In this document: positions 31,540 to 42,959 of the stretch, one piece after another
Position numbering within the stretch: position 1 is the stretch's first letter
How the letters are laid out: each line of letters opens with the position of its first letter
From: Hermatobates lingyangjiaoensis
Taxonomy: Eukaryota; Arthropoda; Insecta; Hemiptera; Hermatobatidae
Assembly: GCA_026182355.1 (NCBI GenBank)
Contig: JAPFBL010000586.1
Span: 47,501-111,500 of the forward strand
Length of the DNA: 64,000 nt
Direction: 5' to 3'
Notes under the pieces: model-generated
Seen by the model: the letters and a program-made list of their open reading frames with translations, nothing else
The model's database searches: none
What the model was told of the DNA's origin: nothing
Position numbers and translations under genes: made by a program

Positions 31540-32505
31540 TTCTACATAGATAGATACATAGCTATGTACTTAGGTATATAGATACAACTCCTACATAGAT
31601 AGATACATAGCTATGTACGTAGGTATATAGATAAATACAGAGTGATGTACGTAGGTACATGTATACAACTCCTACATAGATAGATACATAGCTATGTACG
31701 TAGGTACATAGATACAACTCCTACATATATAGGTATATAGCTATGTACGTAGGTACATATATACAACTCCTACATGGATAGATACACAGCTATGTACGTA
31801 AGTACATAGATATAACTCTTACATAGATAGATACATAGCTATGCACGTAGGTACATAGAAACAACTCCTACAAAGGTAGATACATAGCTATGTACGTAAG
31901 TACATAGATATAACTCTTACATAGATAGATACATAGCTATGCACGTAAGTACATATATACAACTCCTACATAGATAGATACATAGCTATGTACGTAGGTA
32001 CATAGATACAACTCCTACATATATAGGTATATAGCTATGTACGTAGGTACATATATACAACTCCTACATATATAGGTATATAGCTATGTACGTAGGTACA
32101 TATATACAACTCCTACATGGATAGATACACAGCTATGTACGTAAGTACATAGATATAACTCTTACATAGATAGATACATAGCTATGCACGTAGGTACATA
32201 GAAACAACTCCTACAAAGGTAGATACATAGCTATGTACGTAAGTACATAGATATAACTCTTACATAGATAGATACATAGCTATGCACGTAAGTACATATA
32301 TACAACTCCTACATAGATAGATACATAGCTATGTACGTAGGTACATATATACAACTCCTACATAGATAGATACACAGCTATGTACGTAAGTACATAGATA
32401 TAACTCTTACATAGATAGATACATAGCTATGCACGTAGGTACATAGATACAACTCCTACAAAGGTAGATACATAGCTATGTACGTAGGTACATAGATACA
32501 ACTCC
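31540..32505. repeat. ~49-bp minisatellite with internal palindromes
   Basis: About 20 units of the form TACATAGATAGATACATAG + CTATGTACGTAGGTACATAG + ATACAACTCC with variants (GCACG, AAGTACATAG, CACAG). Each unit contains the self-complementary words ATAGCTAT and GTACGTAC-like. A block of several variant units from about 31720 is repeated from about 32060, indicating higher-order duplication. Confidence 0.9.
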
Positions 32506-33520
32506 CTTTTCAATGTTGCTTGCATAAACTAATCGGGTTTTATATTGCATAGGGTTCTATTCAATATAGCAAGAAGTAATCGGGTTCTATTTAATGTTGT
32601 TTTGGGTTCTATGCAATATTACTAAAAAAATAATATTCTATTCTAAAATGAAGATTATATATTAGTTTATTTTCAATATGATACATTATACAGTTTGATT
32701 TGTAGAGTTTTAAAAATATATATATTATTAGAGAAGAAAAGAAAAAAAAAATCATTCTACATAAAAAACGATTTAATCATACTTCGCGACATTGGTGTTC
32801 ATCATCAGGTTAGATCTACAATAGAAAAAAAATAATGATGTAGTTTTGCAGAATTTAATATGTAGAACAAAGAGCTCCCGGCCATCTTGCCATATTAAGT
32901 GTTGAGTTATAATGTAATATATATTAACGATATATATGGACTGTATTATTAATGATATTTTCAACTATTCTGTAATTTTTAATAATATTTTGGAATACCG
33001 CATATCATTTCTGATTTTTTGTATTTTTGGACTATCGTTAAAAATCTATTAAAAAACCACAAAAAAATAATATATTACTTTATTATATACTATCTTATAT
33101 TATGTCATATAATTTACTTATAAGTTATATAATATACCTATAATATACAGACGGTTACGATACTAATAGTAGATACGATATATAATAGTTACGTATAGAT
33201 TTTTTGAAATTGAAAATAGAAAAACAAGTAAAACTTAAATTGAATTCTTATTTTCGTCTCTAATCATTAATAAATACCACACAATAACTGGTAGATTATC
33301 GCGATTCTTCACGTATTTAATAAGCTGCAAAATATATAAAAAAAAATACTTGAGAGGCGTTAAAAACGAATAAAACTAAACCGGTGGGGTTGTAAACACG
33401 ATATCTAGGGCAAAATAAAATATATGGGATATAGCAATGTAAGAGTCTGTATAAGATAGATCTTATACGTAATATAAGATATTATGATTTATGTTTTAAT
33501 ATATTATTAATACTTCAAAT
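32506..33520. other. AT-rich, no gene seen
   Basis: A small direct repeat of 'atcgggttctat' near 32533-32600; otherwise no signature. Confidence 0.5.
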
Positions 33521-33524
33521 TAAA

Positions 33525-33770
33525 GTCTCATTGCCAACGTTTCCGTTTTTTTTTTTAAAAACTTTTTTCATAGGCCTACAAAACAAAGGGAATATGGTAT
33601 AATCATTCAACAATCAAACATTATTCTTATTTATAATCAATTGTGCTTTTTATGTATGTTTATTTTTTTTTAATGATTGAATTATTTCTTATATTTCCTT
33701 TGTTATGTAGGCCTATGAAAAAGGTTTTAAATAAAAACCGAAACTTTGGCAATGAGAGTTTAATTTGAAC
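33525..33770. mobile_element. Inverted Penelope-like ends (GGTTTT-stem family)
   Basis: The arms CATTGCCAACGTTTCCG and its complement surround the motif CCTATGAAAAAGGTTTT...AAAACCGAAAC on each side. The core is CCTATGAA, not CTGANGA, so it is hammerhead-like only in outline. Relatives at 39165-39260 and 45470-45860. Confidence 0.6.
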
Positions 33771-33794
33771 ATGAAAAACCGAGTCTTGATAAAC

Positions 33795-34450
33795 TTGAAT
33801 TTTATATTATATATATATGAATTAAATACCACAATAAACAATTATATATTAATTAAAATGCTCTGAGGACTTTCGTTACATCATCAGACAGCTAAATAAA
33901 ACAAACTTAGAGCATTTTAATTAATATATGATTGTTTATTTTGGTATTTAATTCATATATATATATATATGTTCTATTAAAACCTATGCCTATTTCTATT
34001 TTGACACATTTTCGAATTAATTTTTCAAAATTAAATTAATTTTTAAATTAATTAATTTTTCAATTGAAAAATTAATTCGAAAATGTGTCGAAATAGAAAT
34101 AGGCCTAGGTTTTAATAGAACATGTATCAATGAAGGCCTGCTCCCCAAATATATATAATAATAATCTCCAAAAATTGTTCTTGACCTCTTCTATTCTATT
34201 CTATGTTTTGTTATTGAGGGCTAGGTCAAATAAAAGAAATGTACAAATACTTCGAAACGTCGACCTAGGAAGGAGTTTATTTTCTTTTATTTGACCTAGC
34301 CCTCAATAACAAAAAATATAGAATATATATATTTTATACACTTATTTTTTTTTATCGAGGTTTGGTTGGTGTAGCTTCAAATAATCAACATTAAGTTTAA
34401 TACTTTTAACATTTTTTGAACTAGACCAAACCTCGATAAAAAAGGAAGTA
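33795..34450. repeat. Cluster of four more palindromes
   Basis: 33810-33970: arms AATTAAATACCACAATAAAC... around CTCTGAGGACTTTCGTTAC / CATCATCAGAC (minus motif CTGATGA, T, GTAAC, GAAAG). 34000-34130: arms CCTATTTCTATTTTGACAC. 34190-34320: arms TTATTGAGGGCTAGGTCAAA. 34348-34445: arms ATCGAGGTTTGGT. After the second, RTCINEGLLPKY is readable at 34122-34150 before TA repeats, a Penelope-like N-terminal word. Confidence 0.65.
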
Positions 34451-34569
34451 AATGTTCACTATATATGTGGTCGAGATAAGAAAACATATCATATTATAAC
34501 TGAACCCTTAATATAACAAGATGGGGGGGGGGGGGGGGGCTTATTCTGCGTCATAATTATCCTTTTCTT

Positions 34570-35205
34570 TAGTCAATATAAATTTCCGAAATCAATTTCG
34601 ACTCTAAATTGGTATAAATACTTGGTTTTTATTATTAATACCTACTGTTTTTTATGCAGTATAAATTTCCGAAATCAATTTCGACTCTAAATTAGTATAA
34701 ATACTTGGTTTTTATTATTAATACCTAATTATTAATATTAATACCTACTGTTTTTTATGCAGTATAAATTTCCGAAATCAATTTCGACTCTAAATTGGTA
34801 TGAATACTTGGTTTTTATTATTAATACCTACTGTTTTTTATGCAGTATAAATTTCCAAAATCAATTTCGACTCTAAATTGGTATAAATACTTGATTTTTA
34901 TTATTAATACCTACTGTTTTTTATGCAGTATAAATTTCCGAAATCAATTTCGACTCTAAATTGGTATAAATACTTGGTTTTTATTATTAATACGTAATTA
35001 TTAATATTAATACCTACTGTTTTTTATGCAGTATAAATTTCCGAAATCAATTTCGACTCTAAATTATTATAAATACTTGGTTTTTATTATTAATACCTAA
35101 TTATTAATATTAATACCTAATGTTTTTTATGCAGTATATATTTTCGAAATAAATGTCGACTCTAAATTGATATAAATATTTGGTTTTTATTATTAATGGC
35201 TAAAT
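34570..35205 (+). repeat. ~83/102-bp tandem repeat
   Basis: Seven units of CTGTTTTTTATGCAGTATAAATTTCCGAAATC...ATACTTGGTTTTTATTATT; some carry an extra 19-bp AATTATTAATATTAATACC insert. A poly-G tract precedes it at 34523-34540. Each unit has TTTTTTATGCAG, which resembles a 3' splice site, but no exon follows. Confidence 0.9.
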
Positions 35206-35640
35206 ATTAGCAAACATTAATAAAAAGAAGGTTTTTGAGTAGTACCTGGAGAGTGTTGTTAACAGTTGAATTCCAATAATCATGATGATTTGATTCATTC
35301 AAATGACAGTTATAACTGGATGATGATGTATGTCTCATTGCTAATCCGATGTTATAGCAAACAAACCAACTTAGAAGTGTTTAATAGTCGTTGCATTATG
35401 GATCGCAGGCGCGATGTATTTGCCGTCCCGGGCCACATCTTTACAGGGCTAGTTCAACTTACCGACTGGCCCCCACTTACACGAAACCTGAAACCCCCCC
35501 CCAACTGACTTATCAACAACTTGACTACATCATTCAAAACATCAAACTGATTTGGATTCACTATATCGAGTATGATAAAACAAATTGTAAACAAATTTAA
35601 TCCGTCCGTAATCTATATATATATATTATTTAGTATTGAT
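35206..35640. other. No gene seen
   Basis: Short open frames at 35266-35600 lack splice sites or domains; a small CCCCCCCC run at 35494. Confidence 0.4.
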
Positions 35641-35644
35641 ATAG

Positions 35645-36170
35645 TTTCTCGACCACTGATATTTCAAATTCACATAAGAGGTTATTGAGGATTTTGGTCA
35701 TAAAACATACAACTCCTGATTATCAGCCGACGTTTTTTGTTTTTTCCTTTGAATTTCTTTTAATGTTTGACTCTTTTTTTCATGGTTTTTGTAATTTGCT
35801 GTGTTTGTTACTGTCTGTTGTGGTTTTTGCTGTTTTAAAAATGTGGTTTTTTGGTGTTCTGAATAATTAATAATACGCAATTAGGTTTAAACGACAAATG
35901 TCTGTTTTTTAAATAATAATAATAATAACACTAGGTATTTTATGATACTTTTGTGGTTCTCTGGGTACTTTAATTGTTGTTTGTGTCGTTTGTTTTCTCT
36001 TGGATGGTGTCCGATGATGTATTTATCTTGCTTTACTTATGTCGTTTAATAAATTGTTTTTTAGCCTTGAAAATGCCAAACAACTTTTGGCGAAACGTCG
36101 GTTGATGATCAGTAGTTGTATGTTTTATGACCAAAATCCTCAATAACCCCTTATGTGAATTATATTATTT
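35645..36170. mobile_element. Inverted Penelope-like ends (GCCAAA-stem family)
   Basis: The outer arms CACATAAGAGGTTATTGAGG (35671) and its complement (36140-36163) are inverted. The right arm has CTTGAAAATGCCAAAC...TTTGGCGAAACGTCGG (36065-36102), a decayed CTGANGA core with an intact stem. The left arm is truncated at CGACGTTTTTTG. The 350-bp centre is T-rich, non-coding. Confidence 0.6.
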
Positions 36171-36189
36171 AGGTTCATAAATACTATTT

Positions 36190-36470
36190 TAATTCATTCT
36201 GAGGTAAAATGGATAAACCAACAAAAGTTTCCACACAAATGAAGTTTTATTCAACGCGTTTCGAACACTATAATACACTATAAGACACTATAATACAAAT
36301 TATATTTAATCAGTTACAAAATTAGGGTGAAATAATAAAATTCAAGTCTCTAATTTTTTGATTATTTTTCTTTCATTTTGGGGGTAAATCCCAAATTAAT
36401 TTTTGCCAGAGACATTTCAACTTTACCAGTTGGGTAAACATATCATGACAAGTTAAACGAATTAGCAACC
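36190..36470. other. Partial end of the GAACAC-stem family; otherwise no gene
   Basis: GAGGTAAAATGGATAAACC, CAACGCGTTTCGAACACTA at 36195-36275 is a left arm broken inside stem II. Confidence 0.45.
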
Positions 36471-36745
36471 AATATATATATATTTACTTACACAAGCTTT
36501 CGACTGTATAGTAGTCATCCTCAGGTATAATTTTGGTAAAAACTTTTAAAGAAATAAATTTAAATTTGAAACAATTTGGAAAAAAAAATTTAGTTAAACT
36601 AATGATTATAAATAAAAGACAGCAGGCTTGAACAAGTTAGCAAAACAAGGTTTGTCAACTTGGCGAAATAACGTCCTATCAGAGGGTGATAGACTCTACT
36701 ACTATATAGTCGAAAGCTTGTGTAAGTAAATATATATTTTATTGT
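36470..36745. mobile_element. Inverted Penelope-like ends (GAC/GTC long-loop family)
   Basis: The left minus motif (36486-36524) and the right half GTCGAAAGCTTGTGTAAGTAAATATATAT (36708-36735) are inverted. Both outer ends are (TA)n. The right arm lacks CTGAGGA. Confidence 0.6.
36486..36524 (-). ncRNA. Hammerhead-like motif with splice-donor word
   Basis: CTGAGGA, T, GACT, ACTATAC, AGTC, GAAAGC, then TTGTGTAAGTAA. Confidence 0.5.
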
Positions 36746-37775
36746 ATATTCTATTGTATACATAATATTGTATACATAAAAATTATGATTTTTCTTTTAA
36801 GGTCATATTTTTGATCCGAGTGAATATTTTGCAATAGAGATTTGGATTTATTAAAATATCGTGAAAATTTCACAGGAATTGGACCAATTATATTTTACAC
36901 TTAAAATATATTTTGAAGTTTTACTGTTCAACTGTGTTTTTTCAGTTGTTCATATTTTGTTGATACTAGAATAAAAAAAGTTATGTTGCTACATTTGTTC
37001 CTGGAAGAGAGATCGCGAATTATACAGTTTTCAAAATATTCTGTTTAAAATGAAGAAATAACTCCGTCCATTTTTTTTTTGTCTGTTTCCACATTTGTTA
37101 TCAACCAATATTTAATTTTTACCCAATGACATCTCATCAAAAAGAGTATTTTCGCAAATATTTTTTTTATTTATTTTATATTTTACTCGTATTCCAGTAT
37201 GTCCCAATGTGTATTACACTCGTCAACATCAAATTGTACGCTATTTCTTTCATTTACGCTCCAAAAACACTTATTTTACATTGATTCATAATTCTACAAT
37301 ATAATAATTTGTTTTTTTTTCTTATGTGTCTATATTGTACAAAAAATTTGACAAATTCATTAATGAGGAAGGCCTAACGGGCCACTCTTCTTCACAAACC
37401 AAGACCTTACGTATGAGAGCCAGTCTTTTGTGGGTTCCCTTAAGCAGCACTCATAAACCAAGTATCTAGGAGATTGTTTCGTAAATATTATTTTTCGAAA
37501 AATGGTTAACAATATATTCAAAAGATCACTCCATCAAGTCCCATAAAATCTCCTTTTTTTTTTTTTTTTTTTTTAAATGTCTTCTCATTATGCACTCAGT
37601 CGTACCAACCCTTCTACCAAATGAGAAAGAAGAGGGAAGGAACACCAGTGCCGGTGGGGTGGGGGTGGGGGGGGTATTTTAAATAAAAAAATAATAAGTT
37701 TGACACATATTTAATGAATTATAATATATTTAATACATATATATATATATATAAAGACTAGAAAGTGTAACAGGA
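36746..37775. other. No gene seen
   Basis: AT-rich with a T-run (37551-37574) and a GGTGGGG run (37652-37674). The (TA)n run at 37737-37753 precedes the next satellite. Confidence 0.5.
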
Positions 37776-37779
37776 CATT

Positions 37780-38128
37780 AGTCGTAATAAACAATCTCAC
37801 TGTATCAAGATATTAGTCCTAATAAACAATCTCAGTGTATCAAGATATTAGTCCTAATAAACAATCTCACTGTATCAAGATATTAGTCCTAATAAACAAT
37901 CTCACTGTATCAAGATATTAGTCCTAATAAACAATCTCACTGTATCAAGATATTAGTCCTAATAAACAATCTCAGTGTATCAAGACATTAGTCCTAATAA
38001 ACAATCTCACTGTATCAAGACATTAGTCCTAATAAACAATCTCACTGTATCAAGATATTAGTCCTAATAAACAATCTCACTGTATCAAGATATTAGTCCT
38101 AATAAACAATCTTACTGTATCAAGACAT
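37780..38128 (+). repeat. 35-bp minisatellite, ~10 units
   Basis: Unit TTAGTCCTAATAAACAATC + TCACTGTATCAAGATA, with CAC/CAG and GATATT/GACATT variants, very uniform. Confidence 0.95.
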
Positions 38129-38299
38129 ATTTCTTAAAAATTATCATCATTATTTGAAATACCAACAAGAGTAACATTCTGACTTGTTTAAAATATTTAT
38201 ATCGTAAAGTTATATCAACAATATACATATATATTATATACAATATTTAATGTTTGTACAGGATAATGCTTACATAATAATTTAAGGTATAAACACGTT

Positions 38300-38575
38300 T
38301 TTTTTCTTCTTGGAGTTTGGTCAGGGTTAATATACGGAATCCTTTTCACCAAATGTTTCGTCTTTATTTTAAGACATCCTCAGGGCTATAAATCACAGCT
38401 AGGTTATAATACCGAACGAACAAAACCGTTATCCGGTTCAACAAAACAAACGTCGGTTCGGTATTTTAACCTAGCTGTGATTTATAGCCCTGAGGATGTC
38501 TTAAAATAAAGACGAAACATTAGCGAAAAGGTGATTCCGTGTATTAACCCTGACAAAAATTCAAAAAGAAGAAAA
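38300..38575. mobile_element. Inverted Penelope-like ends (GTCTT-stem family)
   Basis: Motifs at 38352-38383 (minus) and 38490-38519 (plus) face outward; the arms CTAGCTGTGATTTATAGCCC are mirrored and the outer ends contain TTGGTCAGGGTTAATA / TATTAACCCTGAC. Spacer of about 40 bp (CGAACGAACAAAACCG). Confidence 0.75.
38490..38519 (+). ncRNA. Hammerhead-like motif
   Basis: CTGAGGA, T, GTCTT, AAAATA, AAGAC, GAAACATT. Confidence 0.55.
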
Positions 38576-38919
38576 AGTATTTATTTGTAAATTGTGGTCA
38601 AAAAAAACAATATCTTAATTTAAAGTATATACACGCAATTAATTCAATAGTATGTTAATTATAGTAAGTATAAGGCTTTAGATGAGAGGATGGAATAGGA
38701 AGGTGTCAGGTGACAGCGGGCGACAATGACCTTCCCCCACCACTCTTAGGTAAAAGATACTATAGTCATCATAGCACAGCGAGCTCGCTAGCTTAGCCAC
38801 CAAGGCTATGTGTCTTAATCTTAGATGTCGGTTCGAAATCTGTAAACACTGCTCCTTTGTACAGTCATAATTTCTTAAACATTTTTAGTTTATGTATATA
38901 AAAAGATTTCACATAAACA

Positions 38920-39260
38920 CGTGAAATAAGAATCAATGATCAAACCACAATAAGAAATGGGAAAACAAGACTAAGATCTTTCAACCGTAACAAGCGGTCT
39001 TCGTCAGAGGGTTTTTGACTCTGACAAAGACCGCTTGTTACGGTTGAAAGATCTTAGTCGTGTTTTCCCATTTGTTATTGTGGTTTGCTCATTTATATAT
39101 ATTGTGTTTATATAAGAAGAAATATGGGTTTTTATGAGAATAAGGGAAGAATGTATGGAGAAGATGCCTATGAAAAAGGTTTTAAAATAGAACCGAAACG
39201 TCGGCAATGAAAGTTTGATTTTTGAACCTAGAAAATTTGACCTAATCTCGATTAGATAAC
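38920..39260. mobile_element. Inverted ACCG-stem ends followed by a GGTTTT-stem end
   Basis: Minus motif at 38977-39007 and plus motif at 39021-39050 (core CTGACAA, one change) meet with a 13-bp spacer; the arms carry CACAATAAGAAATGGGAAAAC. At 39168-39205 is CCTATGAAAAAGGTTTTAAA...AACCGAAACGTCGGC of the other family. Confidence 0.7.
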
Positions 39261-39329
39261 ACACCTATATGTATGTAGGACTGATTTGCGTCCAGTTTGG
39301 ATCGTCTTTTCGAATTTTAAGTGGATATA

Positions 39330-39700
39330 TATATATATATACATGAGTTCAAAATTCAAGAAGAATAACACACAGAGTAGTGAAACTCAGTTACAGACTC
39401 AAATTTTCTGGTAATCAGTCTTCAGTAGAAAAGGGAAAGGGAGACCAAGCACCGTTTTATTTCTCTATGTTTCTTTTTCTACATTTAATTATGTTTGTCC
39501 GTTTCAGATCGGTACCTAGTCGCTCTGTGCCGGTACAAGTGAACGCACATACCTCTTCTTCTTCCCTTCTGCTCTCTCCCTGACGACGAACTTCAGTTCG
39601 AAATATCGATCCAGTAAGTTTTCTCGCTTCTTCTATATGTTATCTTTTTTCATTTATATATCTGTCCGGTTTGGACCGTTTTAATATTTTGATTTATATA
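39330..39700 (+). mobile_element. Penelope-like ends of two families
   Basis: A minus motif at 39390-39425 (complement of CTGAAGACTGATTACCAG) and the GAAC-stem plus motif at 39581-39604 with CAGTAAGTTTTC. The second is a close copy of 1974-2190. Confidence 0.65.
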
Positions 39701-39704
39701 TATA

Positions 39705-39985
39705 TATAGTTCAATATAGACAAAGAAACATAGAGAAATCAAAAAAACACACTTACAGTCTCTAATTTTCGGTTTGAACCGTCTTCAGGAGAGATAAGAG
39801 AGGGAAACCAAGCGCACTGGTTCAGAGACGGTTGGAGACCCTCTCTTATCTCTCCTGAAGACGGTTCAAACCGAAAATTAGAGACTGTAAGTGTGTTCTT
39901 TTGATTTCTCTATGTTTCTTTGTCTATATTGAACTATATTTGTCCGTTTTGGATCGTGTTTCCAACGAAAAAGTGTGTATATAAA
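39705..39985. mobile_element. Palindrome of GGT/ACC-stem Penelope-like ends
   Basis: Arms AGTTCAATATAGACAAAGAAAC...ACCGTCTTCAGG and complement around a centre near 39815-39840. The right tail extends to TTGGATCGTGTTTCCAACG and (TA)n. Motifs: minus about 39757-39792, plus 39857-39892 (CTGAAGA, C, GGTT, CAA, ACCGAAAA, GTAAGT). Confidence 0.8.
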
Positions 39986-40099
39986 TATATATATATATAT
40001 ATGAGTATTGGTCGGTTGACCCATTCGCAACTCCACTCGTGTGTTCCTTCTTATTTTTCTTTACCTGTCCTAAAGACGGAAGACAACCGAAATGATCGA

Positions 40100-40214
40100 G
40101 AATAGTGAGTGTTTACAATGCAGACAAGTTTGTTTACAATGCAGACAAGTTTGTTTACAATGGATAGTTTACAGGGTGACAGTGGTACTGAACTGTTTTT
40201 GGAACAGTCGATGT
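40100..40214. repeat. Small direct repeat
   Basis: GTTTACAATGCAGACAAGT occurs twice in succession at 40111-40150. Confidence 0.7.
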
Positions 40215-40385
40215 TTAAGGAGTACCTAGCATCGTAGAGGCTGGTGGCTTAACGTCCTCTACGAGGGACTATGTACTCATATTTATTCATCACCCTTTTG
40301 AATAAATCGAGGGCCATCAGCGGGTATTGAACCCCGGATCTACCAGTTTAGATATGAGCACGCAAGCCACTGGGCTACCCTGGCC
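40215..40385 (-). mobile_element. SINE fragment (minus strand)
   Basis: TACCTAGCATCGTAGAGGC, TAAATCGAGGGCCATCAGCG, GTATTGAACCCCGG and GGGCTACCCTGGCCCC define body, B box and head in complement. Confidence 0.85.
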
Positions 40386-41280
40386 CCCTCTATGAATCCA
40401 TATCAAATATGAACATCATCAGGAATCGGTCCACCACTGCACACAATGTACGAAGTAAAATATGTTTAAACATATTATCTCAATGATAACTGATAGGGTC
40501 TGTTAATACAATACAAAGTTTGTTTACAATAGATTTCATATTGGAAATCTATTAAACAGGGTCAGTGCAAATGTAACTGCATGTTTGTTCGAGTGTGCTA
40601 GGCCCAAGTCTCTAAGTGCCTTATCGATTCAGTAGTTTGACAGTTGTTCACGCCTAATTAAATGTGGTAACTTCTTGCAAACAATCTTGAAACAATGTAC
40701 AACGTTAAACACATTCAAATAAATTAACTATAACAGTTAATGACAACCAACTATACTCAAATATAAATGTTTCAAAGAATTCTTATTTTCAGGGCCAGAA
40801 AAAAAACAGATTTGTTTTCAAACTTTTGTGTACTTGCCCTGAATTATTATGTCAAATGAACATAATAAATAAATGAACACAACCTATCAAATGAAGACGA
40901 ACTTTGACAAAGTAAGATCGTATATTCCTTTTTAATTTTTATTAACAATTTTTTTTTGTAGTAACAATGCCGACATTAAGTTTATATTACTGATAATAAA
41001 GTTGCCCATTCTTTATATATCCACTGTTTTTCGATTATAAGTTCAAATTACAAAAACTTTGGTCATCAAAACTAAAAAGTCAAAATGAAAAGTTACATTT
41101 TCATGTGTTTCAAGAAACTTTGAAGTTAAACGAGAAAAAGGTTGATTTCAACGGTTTAAAAAAATGCAAAAGAAAAATTACGTGAACTATCCTGGTGAAG
41201 GGTTACACAAAAGTGATTCTAGAATGCGTAGAAAAACATATTCATCATTATACAGACTGATTCAGATATATGATGTATTT
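40386..41280. other. AT-rich, no gene seen
   Basis: No long frames or repeats recognised. Confidence 0.5.
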
Positions 41281-41282
41281 AA

Positions 41283-41755
41283 AAGAAGAGGAAGGTTAGG
41301 TTAGGTTGCAGTAGTAGTCCTATATGGGACCATATGTAGGCTAAACTTTGTGATACCACGCAAAAAAAGATTGATTGTACATTGGGAGTCCTGAATTTTT
41401 TCTTAACTGAAGTGTATTTCGAGTAGGGTATCATTAATGAATACTTAATATCGTACAGGCTAAAGGATGGACGGCTTGCTCACGTAATCATCTCCGCATG
41501 TTACCTGGGCTTTAGCTTGTCTATTACTCGTGGCCTAGGTACCGTTTTGCGGACTAACTGTCAGAATTCGTGCTTAGCATTGCGTTGCTTGAGGTGCCCT
41601 CGGGCACTTCCATGCTTTCAATGGAAGTGGCTAAAGGATAACTTGTCAACAAGGCTAACTAAGTGGTTATGGCACAAAATGCCGAGGAACGCGAAGATCA
41701 AAACGGGCGTGCTCACAATTATTCACCTCCCACGCGAATAAAGACACAGCTGGAG
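41283..41755 (-). mobile_element. SINE with extra ~110-bp module (minus strand)
   Basis: The tail complement (GGTTAGGTTAGGTTGCAG, TTTGTGATACCAC) starts at 41286 and the body end CACCTCCCACGCGAATAAAG is at 41727. Between lies TGCCCTCGGGCACTTCC and a module ending GAACGCGAAGATCAAAACGG, also found at 42420-42525 and (complement) 58895-58985, always inside a SINE. Confidence 0.7.
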
Positions 41756-42084
41756 TATATATAATATAAAAAATATAAGTGCCCATAACTCGTTTTCGAG
41801 ACCTGGATAACTCGTTTTGAGTACTTAGTGTTCTTTTTCAGTTTAAGATCTAAAAAAGATACATCTGTAAGCTTTATGAAAATCAAAGTGAATTATTTCA
41901 AATTGAATACAATAAAGCAATGTTGAATTGAACTGTTGAGGTTTTTAACAAGGGAATTAGTATGAAAAATGACTTAGTTAAGCGTAGTAATTTCTTTGAT
42001 CTCTCAAAGATATGCTTTTTTTTTTATCTTAACTTGAAGAACAACACTAGGTGTTCGAAACGCGTTGTTGTGATATCAAAAGTT

Positions 42085-42665
42085 AAGTAGGGACCTTTAA
42101 CAAGTACCTGACATCGTACAGGCTCGAGACCGACGTCTCGGTCACTTCCCAAATGCCCGAAATGCCCTCGGGCACTTCCATGTTCAATGGAGGTTCATGC
42201 ATTTTTTCATTACCACAGAGGTTAATATCATTAATATTAAAATTATAGTAATCCGTCTTACCTCGTACCCTGCTGCTGAAGTTCTTAGACCGGTTTCGGG
42301 CGTCACCCATCTTCAACAAGAACTGATCAACTAGCACCTAGCACCTAGTTGATCAGTTCTTGTTGAAGATGGGTGACGCCCGAAACAGGTCTAAGAACTT
42401 CAGCAGCAGGGTACGAGGTAAGACGGATTCAATGGAGGTACCTAAAGGGTAACTTATCAACAAGGCGGCCTGGCTTGACTAAGCGGTTATGGCACAAAAT
42501 GCCGAGGAACGTGAAGATCAAAACGGGCTTAACGTCCTATCCGGAGGACGACATTTTCAGATTTATTTCACCTCCCGCGTGAATAAATCGAGGGCCAGGT
42601 GGGGATTGAACCCTGGAATACCAGCCCAGAGGTGAGTACTATAACCAATGAGTTAAGGTGGCCTC
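42085..42665 (-). mobile_element. Chimeric SINE (minus strand) interrupted by a palindromic insert
   Basis: SINE words flank on both sides (ACCTGACATCGTACAGGCTC at 42107; CACCTCCCGCGTGAATAAATC at 42570; GGATTGAACCCTGG). The module TAAGCGGTTATGGCACAAAATG is present. The insert at 42195-42427 has its own target duplication. Confidence 0.75.
42195..42427. mobile_element. Inverted hammerhead-like unit with 12-bp target duplication
   Basis: TTCAATGGAGGT flanks the 233-bp insert exactly (42183-42194 and 42428-42439). Within it the arms TCCGTCTTACCTCGTACCC... and complement mirror around CTAGCACCTAGCACCTAG. Each arm carries TTGAAGA, T, GGG, TGAC, GCCC, GAAAC, a core with one change (U for C at the first position). 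The left end extends beyond the palindrome to CATTACCACAGAGGTTAAT; the relative at 53490-53645 has the same extension. Confidence 0.8.
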
Positions 42666-42699
42666 TTAATAATCCGTGGTTTAAAATCTCAACTGTTCA

Positions 42700-42950
42700 A
42701 TTCAATATTCATATTTTATATTCAATTTTAAATAAAAGAATTTCATATAAACACTTGAAATAACAATCAATGATCAAACCACAATATGAAGTGGGAAAAC
42801 AAGGTCTTTCAACCGTAACAAGTGGTGTTCGTCAGAAACCCAGAGTTGGGTTTTTGACTCTGACGAAGACCGCTTGTAACGGTTGAAAGATCTTAGTCTT
42901 GTTTCCCCATTTCATATTGTGAGCATATTATATCATACATTTTAAATATT
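42700..42950. mobile_element. Inverted ACCG-stem Penelope-like ends
   Basis: Minus motif 42806-42835 and plus motif 42860-42890 (CTGACGA, A, GACCG, CTTGTAA, CGGTT, GAAAGAT) with arms CACAATATGAAGTGGGAAAAC and complement. Confidence 0.75.
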
Positions 42951-42959
42951 TCACTTTTT

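Noticed and set aside
31540..32505. CRISPR-like array
   Set aside because: Units are tandem without unique spacers and the DNA is clearly eukaryotic; it is a minisatellite.
41286..41299. TTAGGTTAGG, possible arthropod telomere repeat
   Set aside because: Only two units and always at the tail of SINE copies, so it is part of the SINE.
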